34,095 nt of DNA from Salinisphaera japonica YTM-1. GTDB lineage: Bacteria; Pseudomonadota; Gammaproteobacteria; Nevskiales; Salinisphaeraceae. Made by a program: the position numbers and the translations under genes. The stretch is taken from positions 1-34,095 of the forward strand of contig NZ_AYKG01000031.1 in NCBI RefSeq assembly GCF_003788585.1, in the 5' to 3' direction. Under the pieces are notes generated by a model. It ran no database searches and was not told the DNA's origin. It saw nothing but the letters and a program-made list of their open reading frames with translations. Position 1 is the stretch's first letter; each line of letters begins with the position of its first letter. Shown here piece by piece: positions 16,595 to 24,460 of the stretch.

Positions 16595-19500
16595 ATGACG
16601 AACTTCGGGCGCACCTGGTGGGGTCAGCAGTGGCTGGCGGCATTCGACGGGATCGACCAAGACAATCGCCTGCCGCGTGGGCGACGGTATGCCAACAACG
16701 GCTCGGTGCACGCGATCGAGATCGTTGAGCACTCGGTTACGGCCCGCGTGGCCGGCAGCCGCCCGATGCCCTATGCCGTCGATGTACGGCTGCCTGCGTT
16801 TTCCGAGACCGATCAAGACGTCATTCTAGCCACGATCGAACACAGCCCGGTGCTGTTATCGCGCCTGCTCAACCGACAGCTGCCCGCGCATGTGGCCGCG
16901 CTCTTACAAGATCGCGGCATTCGTTTGTTTCCTCGCGCCTGGCGTGATCTGAGCGCGCATTGTTCATGTCCCGACGATGCCGTGCCCTGCAAGCATATCG
17001 CCGCGGTCATCTATTTACTGGCCGCGCAGATCGATGAAAACCCGTTCGTAATCTTCGCCCTGCACGGCATGAACCTGGCCGCGCGCTTGGAACAGCGCTC
17101 CGGCGTGCAGTCCGCCGCGATTGCCGAGCTGCCGGAGATCGCCGCCGCCTGGAGCGATACGCCACCCGCCGATCATGAGACGGGCCTGCCGGCAGATCAC
17201 TTTGCGGCGCTCGATTTATCGCGTATTCCACCGCTGACCCAGCGCGTGCTGTCGATCCTGTCGGCGAAGCCGTTGTTTTACTCGAAGGATTTTCACCCGA
17301 TTCTGGCGGCCGCCTACAAACATGCCCGCCGCCAGGCTGAAGTCTTCGATCGCGATGCCGATATCATCGGAGCCGACAGCACACTGCCAGCCGACGGCTT
17401 TGCCATCATCGACGACAACGGCGCGCTGGTCGAAATACGAGATCAAACCAAGTGCGTATTCAAGGCCGTGCATCGCAAGCGCGCGCCGGATCCGTTCGCC
17501 CAGTTTCTGGCCTGCCTGCACCGCGTGCCTGCCGATCGCGAAGCACGCCTGCCCGAGCGCCTGCGCTTCTGGCATACGCTGTTGCGCGTTGCGCTCAAGC
17601 TCATCGAGCAGGGGGCTTATGTGCCACAGCCGGCGACCAACAGCGCCGGTCAAACGCTGGTGCAGTGGCGCCCCGCGCGGCTGTCAGACCCCGTCAACAC
17701 CCTGATTGATAACGTCTGCCAGCTGTGTCCGCCGGATACGGTGCGTTTGAAAAACCCCGCGCGCTCAACGGACCTGACCGAACGCGTGCCCGCGTATCGA
17801 TATGCCGATGCCATCACTCAGGTAAACGCCGCGCTCCACTGTCTGTTGGTGTTTTTCATGCGTCGCGGCTTTGAAGACGGTGCTGCGGCGCGTATGCCCG
17901 ACCCGGTCAAGCAGCTGTTCTTCACCGGCCGCCCCGAACGGTTCGAAACCTTTGAAAACCAGGAAACGCCGCGCTTGATTGCCCACTGGCTGCGCCGCCT
18001 GACGCTGGCCGAACGCGCCCATCGGCTGCATCTCGTGGTCAGCGAACACGCCACGGACCACCTGGGTGTCTCACTGGCGGTGGAACATGGCGATGCGTTT
18101 GTCGAGCTTAGTCAGTACCTGGTCGAGCTCGACAGCCGGGATGTCCAGGCGCGCGCGGCGGTGCTCGCCGATCTAGCCGTGCTGGCCGATCATTTTCCGG
18201 ATATCGAAACGCTCTATGAGCCCGCCGACTCCCCCGGTGACCCAGCCACGCTGATCTATTCGCTGGCCGAATTTACCCCCGTGTTACGCGATGTTCTACC
18301 CGCGCTGCGCATGCTGGGGCTGGGCGTGGTTCTGCCCAAGGCCCTGCACAAGCTCAGCCGCCCCCAGGCCAATCTGGCGCTGTCGAGCGACGACAGCGAC
18401 GAAGGTGTGAGCTATCTCAATCTCGAGACGCTACTGAATTTCGACTGGCAGGTAGCCGTCGGCGAGGCAAGCATCTCGGTCGACGAATTCCAGCGACTCG
18501 TCCAGGGCGCCTCCGGACTGGTGCGTCTGTTCGATCAATACGTGATGATCGATGACAACGAGGTCTCGCAGCTGCTCGACCGGCTGGCCGAACCGCCGCG
18601 CGATCTGTCGCGTATGGACCTGCTACAGGCCGGCCTGGCCGGGGAACTGGACGGCGCCGACGTCACGACCGACGACGATGCCCGCAGATTATTCGACCAA
18701 CTGATCCAGCCCCAGTCCCCACCGCCGGTGCCCGCCGCGCTGGCTGCGACACTACGCCCGTACCAGCAACGCGGCTATGAGTGGCTGGCACAGAACGCAC
18801 GACTGGGCTTTGGCTCACTGCTGGCCGATGACATGGGCCTAGGCAAAACGCTGCAGGTCATCGCGCTGCTGGTGTATCTCAAGGCCAACGATCAGCTCAC
18901 CCAAGCGAAAGCGCTGGTGGTGGTGCCGACCTCGCTGCTGAGCAATTGGCGCCACGAGATTGAACGCTTCGCGCCGACGCTGCGCGTACAGGTTTATCAC
19001 GGCAGCGCCCGCAAGCTGGCACCGGCCGACCACGACGTGATTCTCACCAGCTATGGCTTGGTGCGCTCGGATGCCCGCGTGCTCGCCCGGCCCCGCTGGG
19101 CCGTGCTGGCCATTGATGAAGCACAGAATATCAAGAACCCCGCCACAGCCCAGACCAAGGCGGTCAAACGTCTCAAGGCCGATATCCGCATCGCGCTGTC
19201 GGGCACGCCGGTCGAAAACCGGCTACGTGAATACTGGAGCGTATTCGATTTCATCAACCCACAGTATCTGAATACCAAAAAACGCTTCGCCGAAGCCTTT
19301 GCCAACCCGATCGAGCGAGAACGCGACCAGGCCGCACTCGACCGCTTTCGTGCCATCACCGCGCCGTTCATCCTGCGCCGGCTCAAAACCGACAAATCGA
19401 TCATCGCCGACCTGCCTGACAAGATCGAGTCCAACCGGTACTGCACGCTCACGCCCCGCCAGGCCGCACTGTACGAAAACACCGTGGCCACCATCATGGC

Positions 19501-20146
19501 CGATCTCGAACGGGCCGAGGCCGGCATCGAGCGCCGCGGCATCATCTTCAAGCTCATCAACGCGTTGAAACAGATCTGCAACAGCCCGGCCCAGTTCGCG
19601 CGCCAGACACATGCCGCGGTGGACGAATCCGGCAAGCTGGCCGCGTTCGTCGATATCATGCGCGAGGTCGACGCCGCCGATGAGAAAGCGCTGATCTTCA
19701 CCCAGTACAAGACCATGGGCCATCTGCTCGTCAACACCCTGAGTGAAGAACTCGGCCTGGACACCGCATTTCTACACGGCGGGCTGTCACGCACGAAACG
19801 CGATGCGATGATCGAGGATTTCCAAAGCGCTGACGGCCGCCGTGTACTGGTGCTTTCGCTCAAGGCCGGCGGCACCGGCCTCAATCTCACCGCGGCCAGC
19901 CAGGTTGTGCACTACGATCTGTGGTGGAATCCAGCCGTCGAGCGCCAAGCCACCGATCGCGCCTACCGGATTGGCCAGCATCGCAACGTCGTCGTCCATC
20001 GGCTGATCACCGAAAACACGTTTGAAGAAAAGATCGACGAGATGATCCAGTCGAAAAAAGAACTGGCCGATCTCACCGTCGCCAGCGGCGAACAATGGAT
20101 CAGCGAGCTTTCCGACCGCGAGCTAGAAGAACTCGTGCGTCTGTAA
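16595..20146 (+). CDS. SWIM zinc-finger / SNF2-family helicase fusion
   Basis: This 1183-residue protein is a Swi2/Snf2-type DNA translocase. Residues 1-140 form a SWIM module starting FGRTWWGQQWL, with NRLPRGRRYA and zinc ligands Cys123, Cys125, Cys132 and His134 in CSCPDDAVPCKH. A long helicase-associated region follows. The motor begins near residue 715 with LRPYQQRGYEWL; Walker A is DDMGLGKTLQ (near 745) and the Walker B box is DEAQ, and the second RecA lobe carries LHGGLSRTKRDAM, LSLKAGGTGLNLT and QATDRAYRIGQ. Such proteins are thought to act on protein-DNA or RNA polymerase complexes; the role of this one is unknown. It stands alone between two gaps. The ATG has no clear ribosome binding site. 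Confidence 0.93.
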   Translation: MTNFGRTWWGQQWLAAFDGIDQDNRLPRGRRYANNGSVHAIEIVEHSVTARVAGSRPMPYAVDVRLPAFSETDQDVILATIEHSPVLLSRLLNRQLPAHVAALLQDRGIRLFPRAWRDLSAHCSCPDDAVPCKHIAAVIYLLAAQIDENPFVIFALHGMNLAARLEQRSGVQSAAIAELPEIAAAWSDTPPADHETGLPADHFAALDLSRIPPLTQRVLSILSAKPLFYSKDFHPILAAAYKHARRQAEVFDRDADIIGADSTLPADGFAIIDDNGALVEIRDQTKCVFKAVHRKRAPDPFAQFLACLHRVPADREARLPERLRFWHTLLRVALKLIEQGAYVPQPATNSAGQTLVQWRPARLSDPVNTLIDNVCQLCPPDTVRLKNPARSTDLTERVPAYRYADAITQVNAALHCLLVFFMRRGFEDGAAARMPDPVKQLFFTGRPERFETFENQETPRLIAHWLRRLTLAERAHRLHLVVSEHATDHLGVSLAVEHGDAFVELSQYLVELDSRDVQARAAVLADLAVLADHFPDIETLYEPADSPGDPATLIYSLAEFTPVLRDVLPALRMLGLGVVLPKALHKLSRPQANLALSSDDSDEGVSYLNLETLLNFDWQVAVGEASISVDEFQRLVQGASGLVRLFDQYVMIDDNEVSQLLDRLAEPPRDLSRMDLLQAGLAGELDGADVTTDDDARRLFDQLIQPQSPPPVPAALAATLRPYQQRGYEWLAQNARLGFGSLLADDMGLGKTLQVIALLVYLKANDQLTQAKALVVVPTSLLSNWRHEIERFAPTLRVQVYHGSARKLAPADHDVILTSYGLVRSDARVLARPRWAVLAIDEAQNIKNPATAQTKAVKRLKADIRIALSGTPVENRLREYWSVFDFINPQYLNTKKRFAEAFANPIERERDQAALDRFRAITAPFILRRLKTDKSIIADLPDKIESNRYCTLTPRQAALYENTVATIMADLERAEAGIERRGIIFKLINALKQICNSPAQFARQTHAAVDESGKLAAFVDIMREVDAADEKALIFTQYKTMGHLLVNTLSEELGLDTAFLHGGLSRTKRDAMIEDFQSADGRRVLVLSLKAGGTGLNLTAASQVVHYDLWWNPAVERQATDRAYRIGQHRNVVVHRLITENTFEEKIDEMIQSKKELADLTVASGEQWISELSDRELEELVRL

Positions 20147-20212
20147 CCCGCGCGCTGTGCCCGCGGCGATACAACATGCCGAGCGATCGCCCGCCTCGGG
20201 CAGCCGGCCCGT

Positions 20213-21070
20213 TCAGGCCACCCGTTCAAGAACCACGTCAGCAAGCGCCTGGGCCTGTCGGCTCGCCGCGCTGGGCGCCCGGCACAGACAGATCGCCATA
20301 TCCGGCAACGCGGGCAGTCCGGCGGCGGAACCGGCCAGTATCTCGAGTTCGGGCGTGGCCATGTCGGGCAAGGCCGGCGCCACAGCCAGCCCCACGGCAA
20401 TTTGAGATGAAAGCGCACCAAACGCTTGGCTTTCATAAGCGATGCGATAAGCGCGCCCGACGGCATCGAGCGCATTCAAGGCCGCGTGCCTGAATACACA
20501 GGTCTCTGGTGGCCCAACGGCCAACGGCAACGGCGCGCGCGTGGGGGCCCATGTGCCCGGCGAGCCAACCCATAAGAGCGGCCGGCGCATGAGCACGTCG
20601 CCGCGCGTTGCGTTGCCATGCAGCGTCACCACAGCCAAATCGAGGCGATCGTCGTCGAGCTGTTTGAGCAGGCACGGGCTCAAATCCGAGCGTACTTCGA
20701 CCTGTACATGCGGGTACAGGTCAGCAAATCGCGCCCAGGTTCGACGCAACAGGGGCGCCAGATCGACCGGCACGCCGATACGCACCACGCCCTCTAACCG
20801 CGGTTCATCAACAGCGGCCCAAAGCCGACGATTGGTGTGTAGCATCTCGCGGGCATACGCCACGACGCGTTGGCCGGTCGCGGTCAACCGCAGGCCACGC
20901 GTATCGCGGTGGAGCAACTGGTGGCCAAGCTCGGTTTCCAGCTTGCGTAGCTGCATGCTTACCGTGGAATGCGAGTAATACAGTCGCTCGGCTGCGGCCT
21001 GCAGGCTGCCTTCTTCAACGATGACCACGAGCGTCTGTAACGCGCGCAGATCGGCCAGGCGCGCTCTCAT
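20213..21070 (-). CDS. LysR-family transcriptional regulator
   Basis: A LysR-type regulator of about 285 residues. The N-terminal winged helix-turn-helix spans LRALQTLVVIVEEGSLQAAAERL and HSTVSMQLRKLETELG; the rest is a periplasmic-binding-protein-like effector domain. A GTG at 21094 would add eight residues, but it lies within an inverted repeat that looks like the operator, and ATG 21070 aligns with the N-terminus of the second LysR protein at 22097-22972, with which it shares much sequence, including the block ESQAFGAL. It is divergent from the SMR pair and probably controls it. The inducer is unknown. Confidence 0.9.
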   Translation of the reverse strand: MRARLADLRALQTLVVIVEEGSLQAAAERLYYSHSTVSMQLRKLETELGHQLLHRDTRGLRLTATGQRVVAYAREMLHTNRRLWAAVDEPRLEGVVRIGVPVDLAPLLRRTWARFADLYPHVQVEVRSDLSPCLLKQLDDDRLDLAVVTLHGNATRGDVLMRRPLLWVGSPGTWAPTRAPLPLAVGPPETCVFRHAALNALDAVGRAYRIAYESQAFGALSSQIAVGLAVAPALPDMATPELEILAGSAAGLPALPDMAICLCRAPSAASRQAQALADVVLERVA

Positions 21071-21079
21071 GCCGGCAGT

Positions 21080-21103
21080 GTTTTTGAACGACACATCAAA
21101 AAC
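21080..21103. promoter_or_regulatory. Inverted repeat, candidate LysR operator
   Basis: GTTTTTGA at 21080-21087 and TCAAAAAC at 21096-21103 are a perfect 8-bp inverted repeat with an 8-bp spacer, in the short gap between the divergent LysR and SMR genes. LysR proteins normally bind such dyads to autoregulate and to control the divergent gene. Confidence 0.5.
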
Positions 21104-21168
21104 AATCGCTTCACGCCGATGGGCCCGGCGACGAGGATAGCCTTGTTATTCAAAACGAGCGCCGAAGC

Positions 21169-21510
21169 GTGTACGCCAAGCGAAACCTTCATGCCGTGCC
21201 CCGATTATGGTGCTGGCTCATACCGGCCAGCGTGACAGAAGTCAGCTGGATTAACGGTATCAAGTTCGCCAGCAGCGGCCCAGCCTGGGTAGCCACCCTG
21301 CTCTGCGTGGCGCTCAGCCTGTGGTTGGCCTATCGCGCGGCTCGGCACGCGAGCCCGACGACGGTCTATGTGTTGTTCGTGGCACTCGGAACATTGGGCA
21401 CTTATATCGTTGAACACGCCGCAACAGGCAACAGGCCCGATACGACAACGCTCGTGCTACTTGGCGTGTTGCTCTTGGGAACCTGGCAGTTGGCCGAGAC
21501 ACAACCGTGA
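21169..21510 (+). CDS. SMR-family transporter, first subunit of a pair
   Basis: A small multidrug resistance family protein of up to 113 residues with four hydrophobic helices. The membrane-embedded glutamate of helix 1 is in IPASVTEVSWINGIKFA. The third-helix block TTVYVLFVALGTLGT resembles YkkC. It differs from its partner and overlaps it, the usual sign of a heterodimeric pair such as YkkC/YkkD, EbrA/EbrB or MdtI/MdtJ. Substrates of these pairs include guanidinium, quaternary amines and polyamines; which applies is unknown. The start is uncertain: GTG 21169 gives a basic N-terminal extension and GTG 21196 a more usual length. No guanidine riboswitch is visible in the 75-bp leader. Confidence 0.85.
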   Translation: MYAKRNLHAVPRLWCWLIPASVTEVSWINGIKFASSGPAWVATLLCVALSLWLAYRAARHASPTTVYVLFVALGTLGTYIVEHAATGNRPDTTTLVLLGVLLLGTWQLAETQP

Positions 21511-21827
21511 TGCTGGCCTGGGCCGCGTTGGTCGCGGCCGGCGTTTTCGAGGTCGTGGGGGTACAGGGCTTTCAGATGCTGACCCGCTCGCGGATCGTGC
21601 CCGGACTGGCCCGGTTGGTGGCCGGGTTCGGCATCGGTCTGACGTTATTGCATATGGCTGCCCAGCAGATACCGCTTGGTATTGCCTACGCCGTGTTCTC
21701 GGCGATCGGCACGATCGGTAGCACGCTGGTTGGCGTGTTCGTTTGGCACGAAACACTCGGTCTGCGGCGCGGGGGGTGGCTCTGTGTCGTGATCGGCGCC
21801 ATTATCGGCTTGAAGCTGTGTCAATGA
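21510..21827 (+). CDS. SMR-family transporter, second subunit of a pair
   Basis: A 105-residue, four-helix SMR protein resembling YkkD. The coupling glutamate is in LVAAGVFEVVGVQGF, and the helix 3 and loop block PLGIAYAVFSAIGTIGSTLVG is typical of the family. Its ATG shares bases with the stop of the preceding SMR gene (TGATG), so the two subunits are translationally coupled and probably assemble as an antiparallel heterodimer. A GTG one codon earlier is also possible. The pair lies between two LysR genes with a small membrane protein following. Confidence 0.88.
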   Translation: MLAWAALVAAGVFEVVGVQGFQMLTRSRIVPGLARLVAGFGIGLTLLHMAAQQIPLGIAYAVFSAIGTIGSTLVGVFVWHETLGLRRGGWLCVVIGAIIGLKLCQ

Positions 21828-21848
21828 TTCCGGCTTGGGGTAAGCATC

Positions 21849-22055
21849 ATGACGAGTCTCACGATCCGCGCTCTTTCGATTGTCATCACTACCGCGGCGG
21901 CCATCGCGGTGCTGATCCACGCGATGTGTTCGATGCGCGCAAACACGGTGGTGCTCGATTTTGCCGTGGCGGTTTCGCTGTTCTCGATCGCCACGTATCA
22001 CGCAGCGTGTCTCTACGATCGCGGGCGACGTACGGGCCGCCCGTCGGGGCACTGA
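21849..22055 (+). CDS. Small membrane protein of unknown function
   Basis: A 68-residue ORF 21 bp after the second SMR gene. It has one or two hydrophobic segments (LSIVITTAAAIAVLIHAM and VLDFAVAVSLFSIATYH) and a basic tail. I do not recognise a family. GGGGTAAG lies upstream of the ATG at moderate spacing, and position and orientation suggest it belongs to the SMR operon. It could be an accessory peptide of the transporter, but this is inference from position. Confidence 0.5.
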   Translation: MTSLTIRALSIVITTAAAIAVLIHAMCSMRANTVVLDFAVAVSLFSIATYHAACLYDRGRRTGRPSGH

Positions 22056-22096
22056 TTTTTTTTCGCCGGCTAAAAGCCTGCGCCCGGCTGGCCGAC

Positions 22097-22972
22097 CTAT
22101 CGCATCACGACACGCCCGACGCGTTCGATGATCAGATCGGCCAATGAGGCCGCGGCCTGGGTCGCACGCCCGCGCCCGCGATACAGGCGGATATCGATGG
22201 CCGGCAGGCGCGGCAGTCCTGCTGTGTCCGGGTCAAGAATCTGCAGATCGTCATCGACCATGCTGGGAATGGCGACGGTCACGGCCAGCCCGGCCAGTAC
22301 AGTGGCTCGCAGGGCACCGAAAGCCTGGCTTTCAAACGCCGAGCGCCAAGGCTGCCCGGCAGCCTCCAACGCGTCGGTGGCAGCGGTTCGAAACGCACAG
22401 ATCCCCTCGGGCCACATGGCCATCGGCAGCGGACGCCGTAGGTGCGCGCCCGAACCGGGCGCGGTGACCCAGACCAGCGATTCCCGGCGTAGCTGATAGC
22501 CGCCCGTGATATCAGACTCGCGGGTGACGATCGCCATGTCGATATCGCCGGCGTTGACCTGCTCGACGAGCGTCACGCTGAACTCCGAGCGTACCTCCAG
22601 CTCCACCTGGGGATGACGTTCGGCGAACAGCCCCAGTGTTTCCGGCAAGTAGAGCGCGAAATCGGCCGGTAGCCCGAGACGCACGCGCCCGGCGATCTCG
22701 CTATCGGAGAGCCGATCGCGCAGCGCGTTGTTCAAGCGCAGCATCTCGCGGGCATAGCCCAGTGTTTCACGCCCGGCGCGGGTAGGTGCCAACCGCCGCG
22801 AGGTGCGAACGAGCAACGCTACGCCGAGCGCTGTTTCCAGACGCTGTACCTGCATGCTGATGGCCGACTGCGAGTAACGCATCTGCGACGCCGCGGCCGT
22901 AAAACTGCCGGTTTCGACGATGGCAATGAAACTCTGCAGTGCTTTCAGATCAAGAACCGGGGTTCGTGCCAT
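22097..22972 (-). CDS. LysR-family transcriptional regulator
   Basis: A 291-residue LysR-type regulator with the helix-turn-helix in LKALQSFIAIVETGSFTAAA and SQSAISMQVQRLETALG, followed by an effector-binding domain. It is paralogous to the LysR protein at 20213-21070: both share ALQ-IVE-GS, YAREML, RVGLP-like and ESQAFGAL blocks and near-identical layout. It is divergent from the small ORF and DMT exporter at 23072-24054, and a T-N11-A dyad lies 3 bp before its ATG. It is therefore the likely regulator of that exporter. Inducer unknown. Confidence 0.93.
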   Translation of the reverse strand: MARTPVLDLKALQSFIAIVETGSFTAAASQMRYSQSAISMQVQRLETALGVALLVRTSRRLAPTRAGRETLGYAREMLRLNNALRDRLSDSEIAGRVRLGLPADFALYLPETLGLFAERHPQVELEVRSEFSVTLVEQVNAGDIDMAIVTRESDITGGYQLRRESLVWVTAPGSGAHLRRPLPMAMWPEGICAFRTAATDALEAAGQPWRSAFESQAFGALRATVLAGLAVTVAIPSMVDDDLQILDPDTAGLPRLPAIDIRLYRGRGRATQAAASLADLIIERVGRVVMR

Positions 22973-22974
22973 GT

Positions 22975-22989
22975 ATCAATATTATTGAT
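22975..22989. promoter_or_regulatory. LysR-type operator (T-N11-A palindrome)
   Basis: A perfect 15-bp palindrome with arms ATCAATA and TATTGAT around a central T. It contains ATC-N9-GAT and a T-N11-A core, the classic LysR box. It lies 3 bp upstream of the lysR start on the minus strand and about 20 bp upstream of the candidate promoter of the divergent exporter, so it could serve autoregulation and activation together. Confidence 0.65.
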
Positions 22990-23010
22990 GAATGTCTCAA
23001 AAAATAGCGT

Positions 23011-23039
23011 TTAACAGATAGACGAGGCAAGCGCATATT
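23011..23039 (+). promoter_or_regulatory. Candidate promoter of the DMT exporter operon
   Basis: TTAACA at 23011-23016 matches the -35 box at five of six positions, and CATATT at 23034-23039 matches the -10 at four of six, with a 17-bp spacer. The LysR palindrome at 22975-22989 sits just upstream, the usual place for LysR activation. Confidence 0.45.
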
Positions 23040-23071
23040 GCCCGCCGATCAGCGCTTACGAGGCACGCGAT

Positions 23072-23164
23072 ATGACACCCCGTGATTTTCCCGATCTGGC
23101 GGTGGCCCCGGCCGAGCTACCGGTCACGCACGAGCCAGCCGAAACAACACCGGTGGCCGGCTGA
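23072..23164 (+). CDS. Possible 30-residue ORF coupled to the DMT exporter
   Basis: ATG 23072 opens 30 codons, Pro-, Ala- and Glu-rich, ending at TGA 23162-23164, whose last base is the first base of the exporter ATG. GAGG at 23060-23063 stands 8 bases before the ATG, a fair ribosome binding site, whereas the exporter's own start depends on the overlap. The peptide is acidic and soluble, with no signal or membrane segment, and resembles nothing I know. It could be a real small protein, or a leader whose translation gates the exporter. Confidence 0.45.
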   Translation: MTPRDFPDLAVAPAELPVTHEPAETTPVAG

Positions 23165-24054
23165 TGACCGTTGATCTGCGTCCCCACGGCTCCAATACCC
23201 GTTTATTGGCATTGAGTCTTCTGGTGGTCGTGATGTGGGGCATCACGGCCTGGCTCCGACAGATCGCGGCCAGTCTCTCGCCGCTGGAGCTGACCGGCTT
23301 CGCGATGCTGGCCTCGGCGCTGTGTAGTCGGTTACTGCCACACACGCGGGGCACGGCGTGCCGGGCGCCGGCACGCCACCCCTGGTATGCGTGGCTGTTC
23401 GTGTCCGGCGGGCTCGTTGGCGGGGCCGGTTTTTATTTCGCCGCCCTCGAATACGCGCCCGCTGCCCAAGTGGTGGTCATCACCTATACCTGGCCCCTGC
23501 TGTTTGCGCTGGCAAGCGATGTCTATAACCGTCGGCGTCCGTCGGTCATCACGTTTTTCAGCCTGTTACTTGGCCTGGGCGGGGTCGTGGTCATCAACGG
23601 GGGCATGACATTACCCAGCGGTTCCGCCTGGCTCGGCTACGGCGGCGGTTTGCTGGCCGGCCTGTCGTGGGTGGCTTATTCGCTGTTCCTGCAAGTGTAT
23701 GAGCGCCCGATCCGACGAGATTTCCCGATGTTTTTCGCTGCCGGTGGCGCGCTGGCCTTGGCCGGCCAGCTCGTTCTCACCGGTGAGCTGAGCCTGCCCG
23801 GCGACTGGCAAGCCTACGCCGCCGCGGCACTGCTGGGGCTTGGCCCGTACGGACTGGGCTTCGTCGCGTGGGGCCATGTCGTGCGAAACGGTAACCCGCG
23901 CATCATTCCGGTCCTGCCGTACGGTGTACCGGCAATCGCGGCCATAACGCTCGTTATTGCCGGCAGCACTGAGCCGTCGCTGTCGCTGTTCGCCGGCTGC
24001 GCATTGGCCGCTGGCGCCTGCCTGGGGGTTTTCGCGCAGCCAGACTCAGCGTGA
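23164..24054 (+). CDS. DMT-superfamily (EamA) exporter
   Basis: A 296-residue inner membrane protein with about ten hydrophobic helices arranged as two EamA repeats, the drug/metabolite transporter fold. The blocks VVVMWGITAWLRQIAASLSP at the start of repeat one and YAPAAQVVVITYTWPLLFAL near its end are family-typical. The layout recalls the aromatic amino acid exporter YddG, but substrate specificity cannot be read from sequence. Its ATG overlaps the stop of the 30-residue ORF. It is divergent from lysR and followed by a 7-bp GC hairpin (24072-24088, arms CAACCGA and TCGGTTG) with no T-tract. Confidence 0.9.
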   Translation: MTVDLRPHGSNTRLLALSLLVVVMWGITAWLRQIAASLSPLELTGFAMLASALCSRLLPHTRGTACRAPARHPWYAWLFVSGGLVGGAGFYFAALEYAPAAQVVVITYTWPLLFALASDVYNRRRPSVITFFSLLLGLGGVVVINGGMTLPSGSAWLGYGGGLLAGLSWVAYSLFLQVYERPIRRDFPMFFAAGGALALAGQLVLTGELSLPGDWQAYAAAALLGLGPYGLGFVAWGHVVRNGNPRIIPVLPYGVPAIAAITLVIAGSTEPSLSLFAGCALAAGACLGVFAQPDSA

Positions 24055-24228
24055 CACCCGGGCCGGCTCGCCAACCGACAATCGGTTGCCGTCCCGGCAT
24101 GCCTTGGCCGAAGCGCCGCGCTAAAAACACGCCCCGGCGCCCGATTTCGATGATGTCGAATACACTTTCGATCGAGACAAATCACACTACTGCACAACTT
24201 AAAAAAAAGGCGTAGAGTGAGTGTCATA

Positions 24229-24275
24229 CACAGCACATCGCTGTGCCGATATTCCCACCCACCGCAGTTGAGGAG
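24229..24275 (+). promoter_or_regulatory. pqqA leader: hairpin and strong ribosome binding site
   Basis: In the pqqA leader a perfect 6-bp stem (CACAGC 24229-24234, GCTGTG 24240-24245) is followed by the ribosome binding site GAGGAG at 24270-24275, seven bases before the pqqA ATG. The strong site fits the high PqqA supply that PQQ synthesis needs. No convincing -35/-10 pair was found; TAGAGT at 24213-24218 is a weak -10 candidate. Confidence 0.5.
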
Positions 24276-24282
24276 AATGCCA

Positions 24283-24360
24283 ATGAAACAATGGACGCAA
24301 CCGAAGGCTCATGACCTGCGCCTGGGCTTTGAGATCACGATGTACGTCAGCAACAAATAA
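24283..24360 (+). CDS. pqqA: PQQ precursor peptide PqqA
   Basis: A 25-residue peptide that is the ribosomal precursor of pyrroloquinoline quinone. The conserved Glu and Tyr that become the PQQ backbone are Glu17 and Tyr21 in the motif FEITMYVSNK, with the exact E-x3-Y spacing. The N-terminus with KQWTQPKAHDLRLG is the leader recognised by PqqD and PqqE. A GAGGAG site seven bases upstream supports the start. It is followed at once by a stem (24361-24374) and then an intrinsic terminator before pqqE, so pqqA is probably transcribed in excess over pqqE. Confidence 0.97.
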   Translation: MKQWTQPKAHDLRLGFEITMYVSNK

Positions 24361-24374
24361 GTCGCTGATGCGAC
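24361..24374 (+). other. Hairpin directly after the pqqA stop codon
   Basis: GTCGC and GCGAC form a 5-bp stem with a 4-base loop starting at the base after the pqqA TAA. A second weak stem (CTCG/CGAG) follows within 30 bases. With the terminator at 24411 this would give a short structured pqqA mRNA, possibly more stable than the long read-through message. Confidence 0.35.
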
Positions 24375-24410
24375 ATTGCAGGGCTCGCTCTTACGAGTCT
24401 TAGCAGGGAA

Positions 24411-24438
24411 AAGGGGGCGCTAACCGCCCCCTTTTTTT
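24411..24438 (+). terminator. Intrinsic terminator between pqqA and pqqE
   Basis: A strong stem, AAGGGGGCG against CGCCCCCTT with loop CTAAC, is followed by a run of seven T. Partial termination after pqqA is known in several PQQ operons and lowers expression of the enzyme genes relative to the precursor peptide. pqqE begins about 20 bp later without an obvious promoter of its own, so it likely depends on read-through. Confidence 0.85.
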
Positions 24439-24460
24439 CGTCTTGAACAAGCGAGACGCC

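Noticed and set aside
21095-21168. Search for a guanidine riboswitch before the SMR pair
   Set aside because: The gap is only about 75 bp and shows only the LysR-type dyad; no room for the ykkC RNA fold.
24150-24215. 21-codon ORF upstream of pqqA ending in a Lys-rich stretch
   Set aside because: No ribosome binding site and it lies in AT-rich leader or promoter sequence; more likely chance.
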